Below are positions 27,137-35,762 of a stretch of DNA of 64,000 nucleotides, one piece after another. Both the position numbers and the translations under genes were made by a program. Under the pieces are notes generated by a model. The model had not been told where the DNA came from. It did not search any database and saw only the letters and a list, made by a program, of their open reading frames with translations. The stretch comes from Hoeflea prorocentri. GTDB taxonomy: Bacteria > Pseudomonadota > Alphaproteobacteria > Rhizobiales > Rhizobiaceae. The DNA is taken from assembly GCF_027944115.1 (NCBI RefSeq), contig NZ_JAPJZI010000001.1, positions 2,418,001 to 2,482,000 of the forward strand, given 5' to 3'. Within the stretch, counting starts at the first letter, position 1. Each line of letters starts with the position of its first letter.

Positions 27137-27306
27137 TACGGCCTGGACAGAAACTGCGGTTCATCCGCACAAACATTCTTCGTGTTCCCATCACAATCTA
27201 TGGGTAATACCTGTCGTATCACCTTGGCTTCCCGGTGTCGCTCGATCATTGTGGGGCCGGGTTGAAGTGAATTCGAATCGTCATAGGCCGATTGCAGGAA
27301 GCAAAT

Positions 27307-28083
27307 ATGCCGTCAGACCGTCCAATTGTAGATCAGCCCGTTCTCGCCCACAGGGGAGCATCGGCCTTTGCGCCAGAAAACACCTTGCGCGCTGTGGAAC
27401 TGGCGGCCGAGATGGGAGCCAAATGGATCGAGACGGATGTGCAAATAACTGCAGACGGCGGATTGGTGATCATTCATGACCTGGAGCTTGACAGAACAAC
27501 GAGCGGTAACGGGTTTGTCGGGCTCACGCCAACCGATCACATCCGCTCACTGGATGCGGGAAGCTGGTTTGACCCTTCCTTTTGCAATTGCCGTGTTCCG
27601 ACGCTGGAGGAGTTCCTTGCTTGCATTCTCGACAATGACTTAAGCCTGCAGCTCGAACTCAAGGACCTTCCGGGCCGGGAATATGAACTTGCCGACGCGG
27701 TATGCGCTTTGCTGCGGGAGTACTGGCCGTTCGGCGAGAACGGCCTTTTTATCTCAGGGTTCTCTCCGCGTTGCCTCATGCGGGCAAAGCAGAACCTGCC
27801 GGATGTGCCGGGGGCGATTGCACTTGTTTGCGTACCGGACGATCCGGACGGCTATGCCCGGGATGTGGGCGCGAGTATCATTCATGTTCAGGACTGTTTT
27901 GTCGATGATGCGGCTCTTGAGCGCATTCGCAGATCCAGTGTCGAATTCGCGGTCGCAACCGTCAATGATCCGGATCGGGCAAATTATCTGATCGATTCGG
28001 GCGTTCAGTCGGTTCTTACGGATGATCCGATGGTGCTGCAACGGGGCAATATGGACACCACGACCCAGGCGGTGGCGCGTTGA
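27307..28083 (+). CDS. Glycerophosphodiester phosphodiesterase (GDPD)
   Basis: A 258-residue TIM-barrel enzyme that hydrolyses glycerophosphodiesters to glycerol-3-phosphate and an alcohol. Catalytic and metal-binding motifs are intact: LAHRGASAFAPENTL near residue 14, ETDVQITADGGLVIIHD near residue 39 and LQLELKDLP near residue 115. No signal peptide is visible, so it is likely cytosolic and UgpQ-like. ATG 27307 with AGGAAG six bases upstream is preferred over a TTG at 27292. It is divergent from the ROK regulator with 261 bp between start codons and convergent with gmk. Confidence 0.9.
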   Translation: MPSDRPIVDQPVLAHRGASAFAPENTLRAVELAAEMGAKWIETDVQITADGGLVIIHDLELDRTTSGNGFVGLTPTDHIRSLDAGSWFDPSFCNCRVPTLEEFLACILDNDLSLQLELKDLPGREYELADAVCALLREYWPFGENGLFISGFSPRCLMRAKQNLPDVPGAIALVCVPDDPDGYARDVGASIIHVQDCFVDDAALERIRRSSVEFAVATVNDPDRANYLIDSGVQSVLTDDPMVLQRGNMDTTTQAVAR

Positions 28084-28110
28084 GCTGCGATTTCACTCAA
28101 CTGGGTGGCG

Positions 28111-28767
28111 TTACGGCAGCTTTTCGTCCAGCAGTCCGGAAACGAAATCAAAAAGACCGGGACGTCGGTCACGCCGCAATCGTTCCGCAAGAACGATGGA
28201 GCGGACCGCCGAATAAGCCCGGTCGAGGTCGTCATTGATGACGACGTAATCGTAGTCGCGCCAGTGTTCCATCTCTGCCCTGGAGTTTTCGAGGCGCATT
28301 TCGATGACCTCTTGGCTGTCTTCGGCGCGCCGGTGGAGGCGCGATTTCAGCTCCGCCAGTGACGGCGGAAGGATGAAGACGGAGACAACGTCGGCAGCCA
28401 TCTTTTCCTGCAGTTGAACGGCGCCCTGCCAATCGATGTCGAACAACATGTCACGGCCGTCGGCCATGTTTTTTTCCACTGCTTCGCGCGGCGTTCCATA
28501 GAAGTTGCCGTGCACTTCCGCCCATTCCAGAAGCGCATCGGTATCCCGCAGCCGCTCGAATTCCACGTCCGAGAGGAAGCGGTAATGCACGCCATCTATC
28601 TCGCTGCCGCGACGCTTACGCGTTGTCACGCTGACGGACAGGCTCAGTTCCTTGTCGTTTTCCAGAAGGCTCCGCGCGATGGTGGATTTTCCGGCGCCTG
28701 ATGGCGATGAAAGCACCAGCATCAAACCGCGACGTTTAATGACCGTTGACGACTTGTCGTCTGACAC
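28111..28767 (-). CDS. gmk: Guanylate kinase
   Basis: A 218-residue nucleotide kinase that phosphorylates GMP. Its P-loop is [17 protein letters not shown] near residue 20, followed by the GMP-binding segment [19 protein letters not shown] and [11 protein letters not shown]. The start is taken as GTG 28767, because GGAG lies eight bases upstream, the usual length results, and the gene then begins 4 bp after the yicC stop. The open frame upstream runs through yicC and shows no kinase-like sequence. Confidence 0.93.
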   Translation of the reverse strand: MSDDKSSTVIKRRGLMLVLSSPSGAGKSTIARSLLENDKELSLSVSVTTRKRRGSEIDGVHYRFLSDVEFERLRDTDALLEWAEVHGNFYGTPREAVEKNMADGRDMLFDIDWQGAVQLQEKMAADVVSVFILPPSLAELKSRLHRRAEDSQEVIEMRLENSRAEMEHWRDYDYVVINDDLDRAYSAVRSIVLAERLRRDRRPGLFDFVSGLLDEKLP

Positions 28768-28771
28768 TCGA

Positions 28772-29659
28772 TTACTCCAGGTTCTGAATCTGCTCTCGAA
28801 ACTGATCGATAAGCACTTTGAGCTCAAGTCCGATCGCCGTCACTGACGAGGCGTTCGACTTGGAACAGATAGTATTTGATTCCCGGTTGAATTCCTGTGC
28901 CAAAAAATCGAGACGCCGGCCGACTGCCCCGCCTTCTCCCATAAGCGCGCGGCTTGCCTCCACATGAGCAAGGATACGGTCGATCTCTTCGCGGATATCC
29001 GCTTTGGCCGCGAGGATTGCAGCCTCCATGTGCAAACGGTCTTCATCAAGTTCCGTTGCGGACTCAAGAACAGCCTGCACCTGTGACTTCAGGCGTTGAC
29101 GGATAGCTTCCGGTTCGAGGGAAGGATCCGCCTCAACCTGACGCGCGAGGGTTTCGAAGCGATCAATCTGACCGGCGATGATTTTACCGATCCGCTCGCC
29201 CTCTGCCTGACGCATCGTGTGCAGAGCGGCAATGGTTGAATCAAGACTGCTCAATATCGCAACCTGTTCGGCCTTTGCCGCATTTTCATCCGGAACCGGC
29301 TCGTGAAACTCAAGGACGCCACGGATATTCAGCAGACCGTCGATCCTGGGTGGTTGCCCATCCGTGCGCTCGCGCAGTTCATCCGCCAGCGCGAGGATGG
29401 CATCGAGCACGTCGCTGTTCACCCTTGCATCGACACGGCGCTCCTCACGCGTGACGGTCAGTGTGATCTGGATATTGCCCCTGGTAAAAACCGAAGACAG
29501 CTTGTCCCTTACGGCCTGTTCCAGCCGCTCGAAGCCGGTCGGCACCCGTATGCGCGCATCAAGGCCACGACCATTGACGCTGCGCATTTCCCAGGTCCAG
29601 CGCAGAGCTTCGTATGTCCCTTCCTGATGGGCATAGCCCGTCATTGACTGTAGTGCCAC
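28772..29659 (-). CDS. YicC/YloC family endoribonuclease-associated protein
   Basis: A 295-residue protein beginning with the family hallmark [12 protein letters not shown], then [18 protein letters not shown] near residue 26, a long helical middle, and the conserved C-terminus [15 protein letters not shown] followed by [16 protein letters not shown]. YicC homologues have been reported as endoribonucleases in E. coli and B. subtilis. GTG 29659 follows a G-rich stretch and gives the normal length; the frame is open far upstream into mltG but shows no conserved sequence there. It lies between mltG and gmk, the usual rhizobial order. Confidence 0.9.
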   Translation of the reverse strand: MALQSMTGYAHQEGTYEALRWTWEMRSVNGRGLDARIRVPTGFERLEQAVRDKLSSVFTRGNIQITLTVTREERRVDARVNSDVLDAILALADELRERTDGQPPRIDGLLNIRGVLEFHEPVPDENAAKAEQVAILSSLDSTIAALHTMRQAEGERIGKIIAGQIDRFETLARQVEADPSLEPEAIRQRLKSQVQAVLESATELDEDRLHMEAAILAAKADIREEIDRILAHVEASRALMGEGGAVGRRLDFLAQEFNRESNTICSKSNASSVTAIGLELKVLIDQFREQIQNLE

Positions 29660-29708
29660 GCCAACCCCCCGTGCGTTATCAAACGCACTTTCCGGCAGCC
29701 TCAAAGTA

Positions 29709-30866
29709 TTACTCGGCCGCCTCTTCCTTCTGCTTGGCGCGCTCAGCCTCGATCTGGCGCCAGCGCCGGACATTGCGGTTATGTTGCTCCAGCGTTTCCG
29801 CGAACACATGACCGCCGGTTCCGTCCGCCACGAAATAGACATTGTTCGTGCGCGATGGCTTTGCAACCGCCTCCAGGGCCGCCCGCCCGGGATTTGCAAT
29901 CGGCGTGGGCGGCAGTCCGTTGATAACATAGGTGTTATACGGGGTCGGCTTCTCGATATCCGACTTGTATATCGGCCTGTCGGACGGCTTACCCTTTCCA
30001 CCGAATATACCATAGATGATGGTTGGATCGCTCTGCAGGCGCATGCCGCGCTCAAGACGGTTCATGAAAACGGACGCGACAAGGGTCCGCTCGTCAGCGC
30101 GGCCCGTTTCCTTTTCGACAATGGATGCCAGCGTGACAAATTCTTCCTTTGTCTCAATCGGCAAGTCGTTATCGCGAGACGTCCAAATCTGGTTGACCAG
30201 CGCATCCTGTGAGGCGCGCATCTGCTCGACGATTTCTGCACGGGTGGTGCCACGCGTGAATTTGTATGTCTCCGGCCTCAGAGATCCTTCAGGCGGCATT
30301 TCCTGCGGCAGATCGCCGGTCAGTTCCGGACTGCGGGCAAGGCGCTCGAAGATCTGCTCGACGGTCAGGCCCTCGGCAATGGTTACGGAGTGCAAAATCG
30401 ATTTGCCGGAGCGCAGCAGCTCCATAATATCCCGCATGGATGAACCGGCCTTGATCTCATATTCGCCGGCCTTGAGCGTATCGTTCGGCATATAGGCGCT
30501 GACGCCAAACCTGAAGATCGTTGCGCTGTCGATGGCCTCGCGGCGCTGGAGCCTGTTGGCAATTCCGCTTACGCCCATGCCTTCAGGCACCATGACATAG
30601 ATGTTGCGGGTCAGCGGCCCCTCGCCGTCAAACTTGATCTTGCCGAAGTAAACGGCACCGGCCGCCGCCAGCGTCAAAATCACCACGAACGACATGATGA
30701 AGTTAAGAAAAACAACAAACTGGCTGCGCGCACGCTCAGATCGTTTCGGTGGCTGAGGCGCCTCTTCAGGTTTCAGCGCCTGTCTCGCCGATTGCGGTAT
30801 GATTGGACCGTTGGATCTCGGCCGGCCCGCGCCACCCTGATCACCAGAAATATTACCGTCGCTCAC
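29709..30866 (-). CDS. mltG: Endolytic murein transglycosylase MltG
   Basis: A 385-residue inner-membrane protein. The cytosolic Pro-rich N-terminus covers about 1-48, one transmembrane helix lies at about 50-73 (FVVFLNFIMSFVVILTLAAA), and the rest is the periplasmic YceG domain. The catalytic glutamate sits in TLASIVEKETGRADER near residue 250, followed by RLQSDPTIIYG and YNTYVINGLPPTPIANPG. MltG cleaves nascent glycan strands and sets their length. It lies 90 bp downstream of fabF in the same orientation. Confidence 0.94.
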   Translation of the reverse strand: MSDGNISGDQGGAGRPRSNGPIIPQSARQALKPEEAPQPPKRSERARSQFVVFLNFIMSFVVILTLAAAGAVYFGKIKFDGEGPLTRNIYVMVPEGMGVSGIANRLQRREAIDSATIFRFGVSAYMPNDTLKAGEYEIKAGSSMRDIMELLRSGKSILHSVTIAEGLTVEQIFERLARSPELTGDLPQEMPPEGSLRPETYKFTRGTTRAEIVEQMRASQDALVNQIWTSRDNDLPIETKEEFVTLASIVEKETGRADERTLVASVFMNRLERGMRLQSDPTIIYGIFGGKGKPSDRPIYKSDIEKPTPYNTYVINGLPPTPIANPGRAALEAVAKPSRTNNVYFVADGTGGHVFAETLEQHNRNVRRWRQIEAERAKQKEEAAE

Positions 30867-30956
30867 AACCTACCCCAATTCGCGTATCCAGCCGCCATTC
30901 GCCACTATGGGCATGAATATGGCAACAGATGGCTGCCCGGTTCACATCCGTGCATT

Positions 30957-32219
30957 TTATCCGTCGAACTTTCTGAGCACCAGTGAAGCATTGGTGCCGC
31001 CGAAACCGAAGGAATTCGACAATGCAACATTAATCTCACGCTCACGCGCCACTTTCGGCACGAGATCGATCGCGGTCTCAACCGAAGGATTATCGAGATT
31101 AAGTGTCGGTGGTGCGATATTATCCCGGATGGCGAGCGTGCAGAATATCGCCTCCACAGCTCCCGCCGCACCCAACAGATGACCGATTGCCGATTTCGTC
31201 GAGGACATCGATATGCCCGAGGCCGCATCGCCAACCAGCCGCTCAACCGCCGCCAGCTCGATCGTATCGGCCATGGTCGATGTGCCATGCGCATTGATAT
31301 AGTCGATATCGGACGCAGAGACCCCTGCCCGTTTCATGGCGGACTGCATGCAGCGATAGGCGCCGTCTCCATCTTCGGAAGGCGCTGTGATGTGAAATGC
31401 ATCGCCAGACAATCCGTAGCCGATGATTTCCGCGTAGATTTTGGCACCGCGCGCCTTGGCGTGTTCCAACTCCTCCAGAACGACCACGCCGGCTCCCTCT
31501 CCCATGACAAACCCGTCCCGCGCTTCGTCATAGGGGCGCGAAGCGCTCTTCGGATCGTCGTTATAGCCTGTCGAGAGCGCCTTGCAGGCGGCAAATCCGG
31601 CCATGGCGATACGGCAGATCGGCGATTCGGTTCCGCCAGCAACCATCACATCGGCATCGCCCAGCCCGATCAGCCGGCTGGCGTCTCCGATTGCATGCGC
31701 ACCGGTCGAACAAGCCGTGACCACGGAATGGTTGGGCCCGCGCAAATTGTGGCGGATCGACACCTGACCGGCGGCGAGATTGATGAGCCTGCCCGGTATG
31801 AAAAACGGAGAAATACGGCGCGGTCCCCTGTCCTGCAGGGTGTAGCCGGCGTCGACGATGCCCTGCAGTCCGCCGATACCCGACCCGATCATCACACCTG
31901 TCGCGATCTGGTCTTCATCGCTCTCAGGCTTCCATCCGGCATCCTCGAGCGCGTGGTCCGCAGCGGCCATGGCGTAGGTGATGTAGGGGTCGACCTTACG
32001 CTGCTCTTTCGGCTCCATGTGGACGTCGGCATCGAAGGTACCATCACTGCCATCGCCAACCGGAATGCGGCAGGCGATTTTTGCAGCAAGATCCTCAATT
32101 TCGAACTCTTTGATCCGATCGGCCGCATTACCACCGGCCACAAGCCTCTCCCAGGTTACCTCGGCACCATTGCCGAGAGGAGAAACCATTCCGATTCCCG
32201 TGATTACTACACGCCTCAT
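30957..32219 (-). CDS. fabF: 3-oxoacyl-[acyl-carrier-protein] synthase II
   Basis: A 420-residue condensing enzyme. The Cys-His-His set is visible: nucleophile in VVTACSTGAHAIGDAS near residue 168, YINAHGTSTMADTIEL near residue 308 and KSAIGHLLGAAGAVEA near residue 340. The C-terminal FGFGGTNASLVL is also conserved. FabF elongates acyl-ACP with malonyl-ACP. It is 191 bp downstream of acpP with a weak terminator-like hairpin between them, so part of the acpP transcription may stop there. Confidence 0.96.
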   Translation of the reverse strand: MRRVVITGIGMVSPLGNGAEVTWERLVAGGNAADRIKEFEIEDLAAKIACRIPVGDGSDGTFDADVHMEPKEQRKVDPYITYAMAAADHALEDAGWKPESDEDQIATGVMIGSGIGGLQGIVDAGYTLQDRGPRRISPFFIPGRLINLAAGQVSIRHNLRGPNHSVVTACSTGAHAIGDASRLIGLGDADVMVAGGTESPICRIAMAGFAACKALSTGYNDDPKSASRPYDEARDGFVMGEGAGVVVLEELEHAKARGAKIYAEIIGYGLSGDAFHITAPSEDGDGAYRCMQSAMKRAGVSASDIDYINAHGTSTMADTIELAAVERLVGDAASGISMSSTKSAIGHLLGAAGAVEAIFCTLAIRDNIAPPTLNLDNPSVETAIDLVPKVAREREINVALSNSFGFGGTNASLVLRKFDG

Positions 32220-32311
32220 GCCGTTCCTGTCCTAATAACAGCGCCCGGTTCCTACCGCCTGTCGCAACCATTCACGGCGGACGATCACAGCACCGGTTTC
32301 ACACAACCAAA

Positions 32312-32334
32312 CAGCCCGGAAAACTCCCGGGCTG
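32312..32334 (-). terminator. Possible intrinsic (partial) terminator after acpP
   Basis: On the minus strand an 8-bp stem CAGCCCGG/CCGGGCTG with a 7-nt loop is followed by TTTGGTTGTG. The stem is strong but the U-tract is short, so it may act as an attenuator between acpP and fabF, which would explain a higher level of acpP. Confidence 0.45.
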
Positions 32335-32410
32335 GCGCATTTCGTCTGTGTGATCGAAGGTCCACATGCCAATCTGGCTGCGCGGGAGCTGGGCAGCCCC
32401 GAAATTCAAC

Positions 32411-32647
32411 TCAGGCCTGAGCTTTCTCGATGTACTTTACTGCATCCCCGACAGTGAGGATGGTATCTGCGGCATCATCGGGGATCTCGACACCAAATTC
32501 TTCCTCGAACGCCATGACAAGCTCAACCGTGTCGAGAGAATCGGCACCAAGATCATCAATGAAGCTTGCGCCGTCCGATACTTTCTCAGCGTCGACGCCA
32601 AGATGCTCGACAACAATATTCTTAACGCGTTCTGCGATATCGCTCAT
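32411..32647 (-). CDS. acpP: Acyl carrier protein
   Basis: A 78-residue acidic protein starting [19 protein letters not shown]. The phosphopantetheine-bearing serine is in [20 protein letters not shown] near residue 37. ATG 32647 follows GAGGA by seven bases; the open frame runs 19 codons further but is not conserved. It lies between fabG and fabF, the standard position, and has its own strong promoter at 32723-32751. Confidence 0.97.
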   Translation of the reverse strand: MSDIAERVKNIVVEHLGVDAEKVSDGASFIDDLGADSLDTVELVMAFEEEFGVEIPDDAADTILTVGDAVKYIEKAQA

Positions 32648-32722
32648 GTCGTTATCCTCGACCCTTATCCTTTTGCAATGCCTTGGATAGCGGCATGCAG
32701 TCACTCAATCAAGTTCAAGCGC

Positions 32723-32751
32723 TTTATAATTGGGCGCTTTTGACCCGTCAA
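32723..32751 (-). promoter_or_regulatory. Strong sigma-70-type promoter for acpP
   Basis: On the minus strand TTGACG (32746-32751) and TATAAA (32723-32728) are separated by exactly 17 bp, close to consensus. Transcription would start near 32716 and give a leader of about 70 nt before the acpP ATG. The region upstream, 32752-32931, holds no gene. Confidence 0.65.
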
Positions 32752-32931
32752 AAAGCGAGCCCTGTGGATTTCCCGGTTTACCGGAGTCTGCGGTCCTTGC
32801 CGGTCGGCTCCAGACTGCATTGGTTGCGGGCCTTAACACGGTTTATCCCAGCCGCAAAGCCTGAATTTTTCCGGGTAAGCGTCTAACGCCGCCAAAGTTG
32901 CCAAGAAACATCAAATTCGCCCGCAAGCGGG

Positions 32932-33669
32932 TCAGATCATGGCCATTCCGCCATTGACATGAATGGTTTGACCGGTGACGTAAGCCGCCTCGTCCGAGGC
33001 AAGATACGCCACGGCCGATGCGACCTCGACGCCGGTGCCCATGCGTTTCATGGGAATGGCACCCATAATGGCGTCTTTCTGTTTGTCGTTCAGTTTTTCA
33101 GTCATGGCCGATTCGATGAAACCGGGCGCAACGCAGTTCACCGTCACATTGCGCGGCGCAATCTCCGCGGCAAGCGATTTGGAGAAGCCGATCATGCCTG
33201 CCTTCGATGCGCAGTAATTGGCCTGTCCCGGATTTCCCGTCACACCGACGACCGAGGTTATGTTGATAATGCGTCCGCCACGACGGCGCATCATCGGATG
33301 GGTCAACTGCCGTGTCAGATTGAAGACGGCCGTCAGGTTGACGTTGATGACCGAATCCCAGTCCTCATCCGTCATACGCACGAAAAGCCCGTCCCTTGTT
33401 ATGCCTGCATTGTTGACGAGGATATCGACACCCTCGAGCCTTTCTTCCGCCGCCTCGCCCAGTGCCTTGACCTCATCGCGATCTGAAAGATTTGCCGGGA
33501 AAATATGGGCATTCGTTCCCAGCTCCGCTGCAAGCGTTTCGAGCTTTTCAACACGCGTGCCGTGAAGTCCGACGATTGCGCCGTTGGCGTGCAGAACACG
33601 GGCAATCTCTTCGCCGATCCCGCCCGAAGCACCGGTGATGAGTGCCTTGCGTCCGTTGAGTTCAAACAT
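32932..33669 (-). CDS. fabG: 3-oxoacyl-[acyl-carrier-protein] reductase
   Basis: A 245-residue short-chain dehydrogenase that reduces beta-ketoacyl-ACP with NADPH. It shows MFELNGRKALITGASGGIGE, the NNAG motif near residue 87, catalytic Ser in INITSVVG near residue 135, and the YCASKAG (YxxxK) motif near residue 152; the C-terminus YVTGQTIHVNGGMAMI is typical. ATG 33669 follows AAGGGA. The upstream in-frame extension is not conserved. It lies 49 bp downstream of fabD. Confidence 0.95.
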   Translation of the reverse strand: MFELNGRKALITGASGGIGEEIARVLHANGAIVGLHGTRVEKLETLAAELGTNAHIFPANLSDRDEVKALGEAAEERLEGVDILVNNAGITRDGLFVRMTDEDWDSVINVNLTAVFNLTRQLTHPMMRRRGGRIINITSVVGVTGNPGQANYCASKAGMIGFSKSLAAEIAPRNVTVNCVAPGFIESAMTEKLNDKQKDAIMGAIPMKRMGTGVEVASAVAYLASDEAAYVTGQTIHVNGGMAMI

Positions 33670-33718
33670 GTTTATCCCTTCTGCCGGTCCAGGCTGCTTT
33701 CGGCCACCGGATCTGTTG

Positions 33719-34654
33719 TCATCCGCCCAGATACGCCTCGATGTCTTGCGGTGTGTTGATGGCTTTGCCGGCAACTGAGCGATCGATACGGCGCGCCAGG
33801 CCGGTCAGCACCTTTCCGGCGCCGACCTCGTAAAGCTCGGTTACGCCGTTTGCAGCAAACCAGGAAACCGTCTCGCGCCAGCGCACGCGGCCGGTTACCT
33901 GCTCGACCAGCAATTGTTTTATCTTGTCCGGATCGCCGATCGGTGCCGCAACGACGTTGGCGACCAGTGGCACTGCCGGCGCATTCAACGTCACATCATC
34001 GAGCGCAGAACGCATGGCATCGGCGGCCGGTTGCATCAATTCGGAATGGAAAGGCGCCGATACGGGAAGGAGCAGTGCGCGCTTGGCGCCCTTTTCTCCG
34101 GCAGCGGTGACAGCCTTTTCAATGCTTTCGCGCGCTCCGGAAATGACAATCTGCCCGCCACCATTGTCGTTGGCGATCTGGCAAACACCGGCATCGGAAC
34201 ACTCGATGCACACGGCTTCCACCGCATCTTCCTCGAGCCCGATGATTGCGGCCATGGCCCCCTTACCGACCGGCACAGCCTGCTGCATCGCATTACCGCG
34301 AATGCGCAGGAGTCTTGCGGTATCGCCGACCGTCAGCGCGCCGGCGGCGGCCAGTGCGGAATATTCCCCCAAAGAGTGACCGGCAACATATGCAACCTTG
34401 TCCTTGAGTGAAAACCCGCCAGCTTCAAGCGCACGCATTGCGGCCATCGAAACCGCCATCAAGGCCGGTTGGGCGTTTGCCGTCAACGTCAACTCGTCTT
34501 CCGGGCCTTCCCACATCAATGCAGAAAGCTTCTGATCCAGAGCATCGTCAATTTCTTCAAAGACCGCCCGGGCGGCAGGAAATGCATCCGCAAGGTCCTT
34601 GCCCATGCCGACACTTTGGCTGCCCTGCCCCGGAAATGTAAACGCCGTGCTCAT
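33719..34654 (-). CDS. fabD: Malonyl-CoA-[acyl-carrier-protein] transacylase
   Basis: A 311-residue enzyme that loads malonyl groups onto ACP. It has TFPGQGSQSVGMGKDLAD at the N-terminus, the serine nucleophile motif VAGHSLGEYSALAAAGAL near residue 91, and the active-site His region LPVSAPFHSELMQ near residue 200. ATG 34654 gives the family length; a promoter-like pair lies just upstream (34692-34720). It is the first gene of the fatty-acid block fabD-fabG-acpP-fabF. Confidence 0.95.
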   Translation of the reverse strand: MSTAFTFPGQGSQSVGMGKDLADAFPAARAVFEEIDDALDQKLSALMWEGPEDELTLTANAQPALMAVSMAAMRALEAGGFSLKDKVAYVAGHSLGEYSALAAAGALTVGDTARLLRIRGNAMQQAVPVGKGAMAAIIGLEEDAVEAVCIECSDAGVCQIANDNGGGQIVISGARESIEKAVTAAGEKGAKRALLLPVSAPFHSELMQPAADAMRSALDDVTLNAPAVPLVANVVAAPIGDPDKIKQLLVEQVTGRVRWRETVSWFAANGVTELYEVGAGKVLTGLARRIDRSVAGKAINTPQDIEAYLGG

Positions 34655-34691
34655 ATGAAAGCCCCAATTCGATTGCCGCTCCTGGAACGGG

Positions 34692-34720
34692 CTATCACCA
34701 CCGAATGGACCGCAAGTCAA
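34692..34720 (-). promoter_or_regulatory. Candidate sigma-70-type promoter for fabD
   Basis: On the minus strand TTGACT (34715-34720) and TGATAG (34692-34697) are separated by 17 bp, placing the transcription start near 34685, about 30 nt before the fabD ATG. The -35 element is good and the -10 element weak. Confidence 0.48.
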
Positions 34721-34787
34721 GTTTTATGGAGAAAATCCGAGACATTGGGGAAAATGTCGCCTGAAGGCATCTGCGGAGAGCACAGGT

Positions 34788-34818
34788 CAAAAGGAAACGG
34801 GTGCGGTGACCGCACCCG
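34788..34818 (-). terminator. Intrinsic terminator after the coiled-coil gene
   Basis: A perfect 9-bp stem CGGGTGCGG/CCGCACCCG with a 3-nt loop (34798-34818). On the minus strand it is followed by TTTCCTTTTG. It lies about 54 bp beyond the stop of the coiled-coil gene and upstream of the fabD promoter, so it separates the two units. Confidence 0.7.
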
Positions 34819-34871
34819 TCTGCAAAACTTCGTAGTATGGATCGCCGCCCTGTGCGGCGCCCGTGCGAATT

Positions 34872-35318
34872 CTACAGGTCGCCCAGGAGAATGTCGCGTG
34901 CAGCCTTGTTGGCTTCCTTCATGCGCATTGCCGCGCCGATCTGGCTGTTGTAGCGGGCAACGAGCTCCTCGCTTTGCTGCTTGTGCTCGGTGCCGAGCTG
35001 CTTGAGTTCTTCGCGAGCGGCCTCAAGTCCCTGTTCGTGGAACTGGATGTCGCTGCGCACCTTGGCTTCGCGCTCGGCAAAGCTTTCCTCAAGAACCTGC
35101 TGGGATGCTTCGCGTTCGGCTTCCATACGCTCCATATCGGCGACAGCGTCGCGGATCGCCGCGTCATAGAGGTTGATGGCGTGATCCGACTTGCTCGTCG
35201 GCATGGTGCGGTTGGTCGTCATCATCCGCTCGACAACGTCGTTCAGACTGCTGACGGCCTTTTCCTCACTGTCGACGGTGCGCGTTGCGCGGATCACATT
35301 GCTCGTTGTTGCGTTCAT
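34872..35318 (-). CDS. Coiled-coil protein of unknown function
   Basis: A 148-residue protein I do not recognise. It has no signal peptide or membrane segment. Residues 50-148 are almost entirely charged and helical, with a heptad-like pattern (for example DMERMEAEREASQQVLEESF and ELKQLGTEHKQQSEELVARY), so a long coiled coil is likely. GAGGAG seven bases upstream of ATG supports the start, and a clear terminator follows, so it is a single-gene unit. Its AT-rich upstream region carries a CtrA-like TTAA-N7-TTAA site. A structural or cell-cycle-linked role is possible, but this is inference from context only. Confidence 0.72.
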   Translation of the reverse strand: MNATTSNVIRATRTVDSEEKAVSSLNDVVERMMTTNRTMPTSKSDHAINLYDAAIRDAVADMERMEAEREASQQVLEESFAEREAKVRSDIQFHEQGLEAAREELKQLGTEHKQQSEELVARYNSQIGAAMRMKEANKAARDILLGDL

Positions 35319-35762
35319 TAGTAGTCTCCTCGGTGAATACTGGTCTCCACCACATCACCAGTTTCTGTCTGACAGCGTTGCCCCACCGGCGGTCACGGAC
35401 CGACAATAGCGGGCTTCCAAGTAACGCTCAGGAAATTAGCTAATGAATTTTTAACGCACGATCAATTATCAGGTTAAGTTAACGTTAATTTTTAAGCTGT
35501 TGATTAATTAGATAAAATTTTATTCAAAAAGGAATCTTCACGCACACTCCAACTGTCTAGTACGTTGGTCGGACACAGGCAATGCGTCATTTTTTCCAAT
35601 TCAAAAACGAAAGTGAACTTCACTGATAAATTGAAAGTCCGGTCCACGATGTAACCGGTAACAATTTCATCGATATTTGTGAAAATTTAAGACAAACTGT
35701 CATAACTGCAGGCGGCATAAAACGCCGATATAAGACCCCGAGTATCAATAAAGCGCCCTCAT
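35319..35762. other. AT-rich divergent intergenic region
   Basis: 444 bp between the coiled-coil gene and the GGDEF gene, with no gene that I can support. The stretch 35425-35545 is clearly richer in A and T than the surrounding sequence, with many TTAA words. It should hold both promoters; one CtrA-like site is listed separately. No terminator or tRNA is visible. Confidence 0.5.
35474..35488. promoter_or_regulatory. CtrA-like binding site (TTAA-N7-TTAA)
   Basis: TTAA at 35474-35477 and TTAA at 35485-35488 are separated by exactly seven bases (GTTAACG), matching the established consensus for the alphaproteobacterial cell-cycle regulator CtrA. It lies about 155 bp upstream of the coiled-coil gene start and 275 bp upstream of the GGDEF gene. 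In an AT-rich stretch a chance match is possible. Confidence 0.4.

Noticed and set aside
31179-32420. 413-codon plus-strand open frame antisense to fabF
   Set aside because: fabF is certain on the minus strand; the plus frame has no conserved motif.
32921-32934. Short GC hairpin at the fabG stop as a possible terminator
   Set aside because: The stem is 4-5 bp with a very small loop and no T-run.
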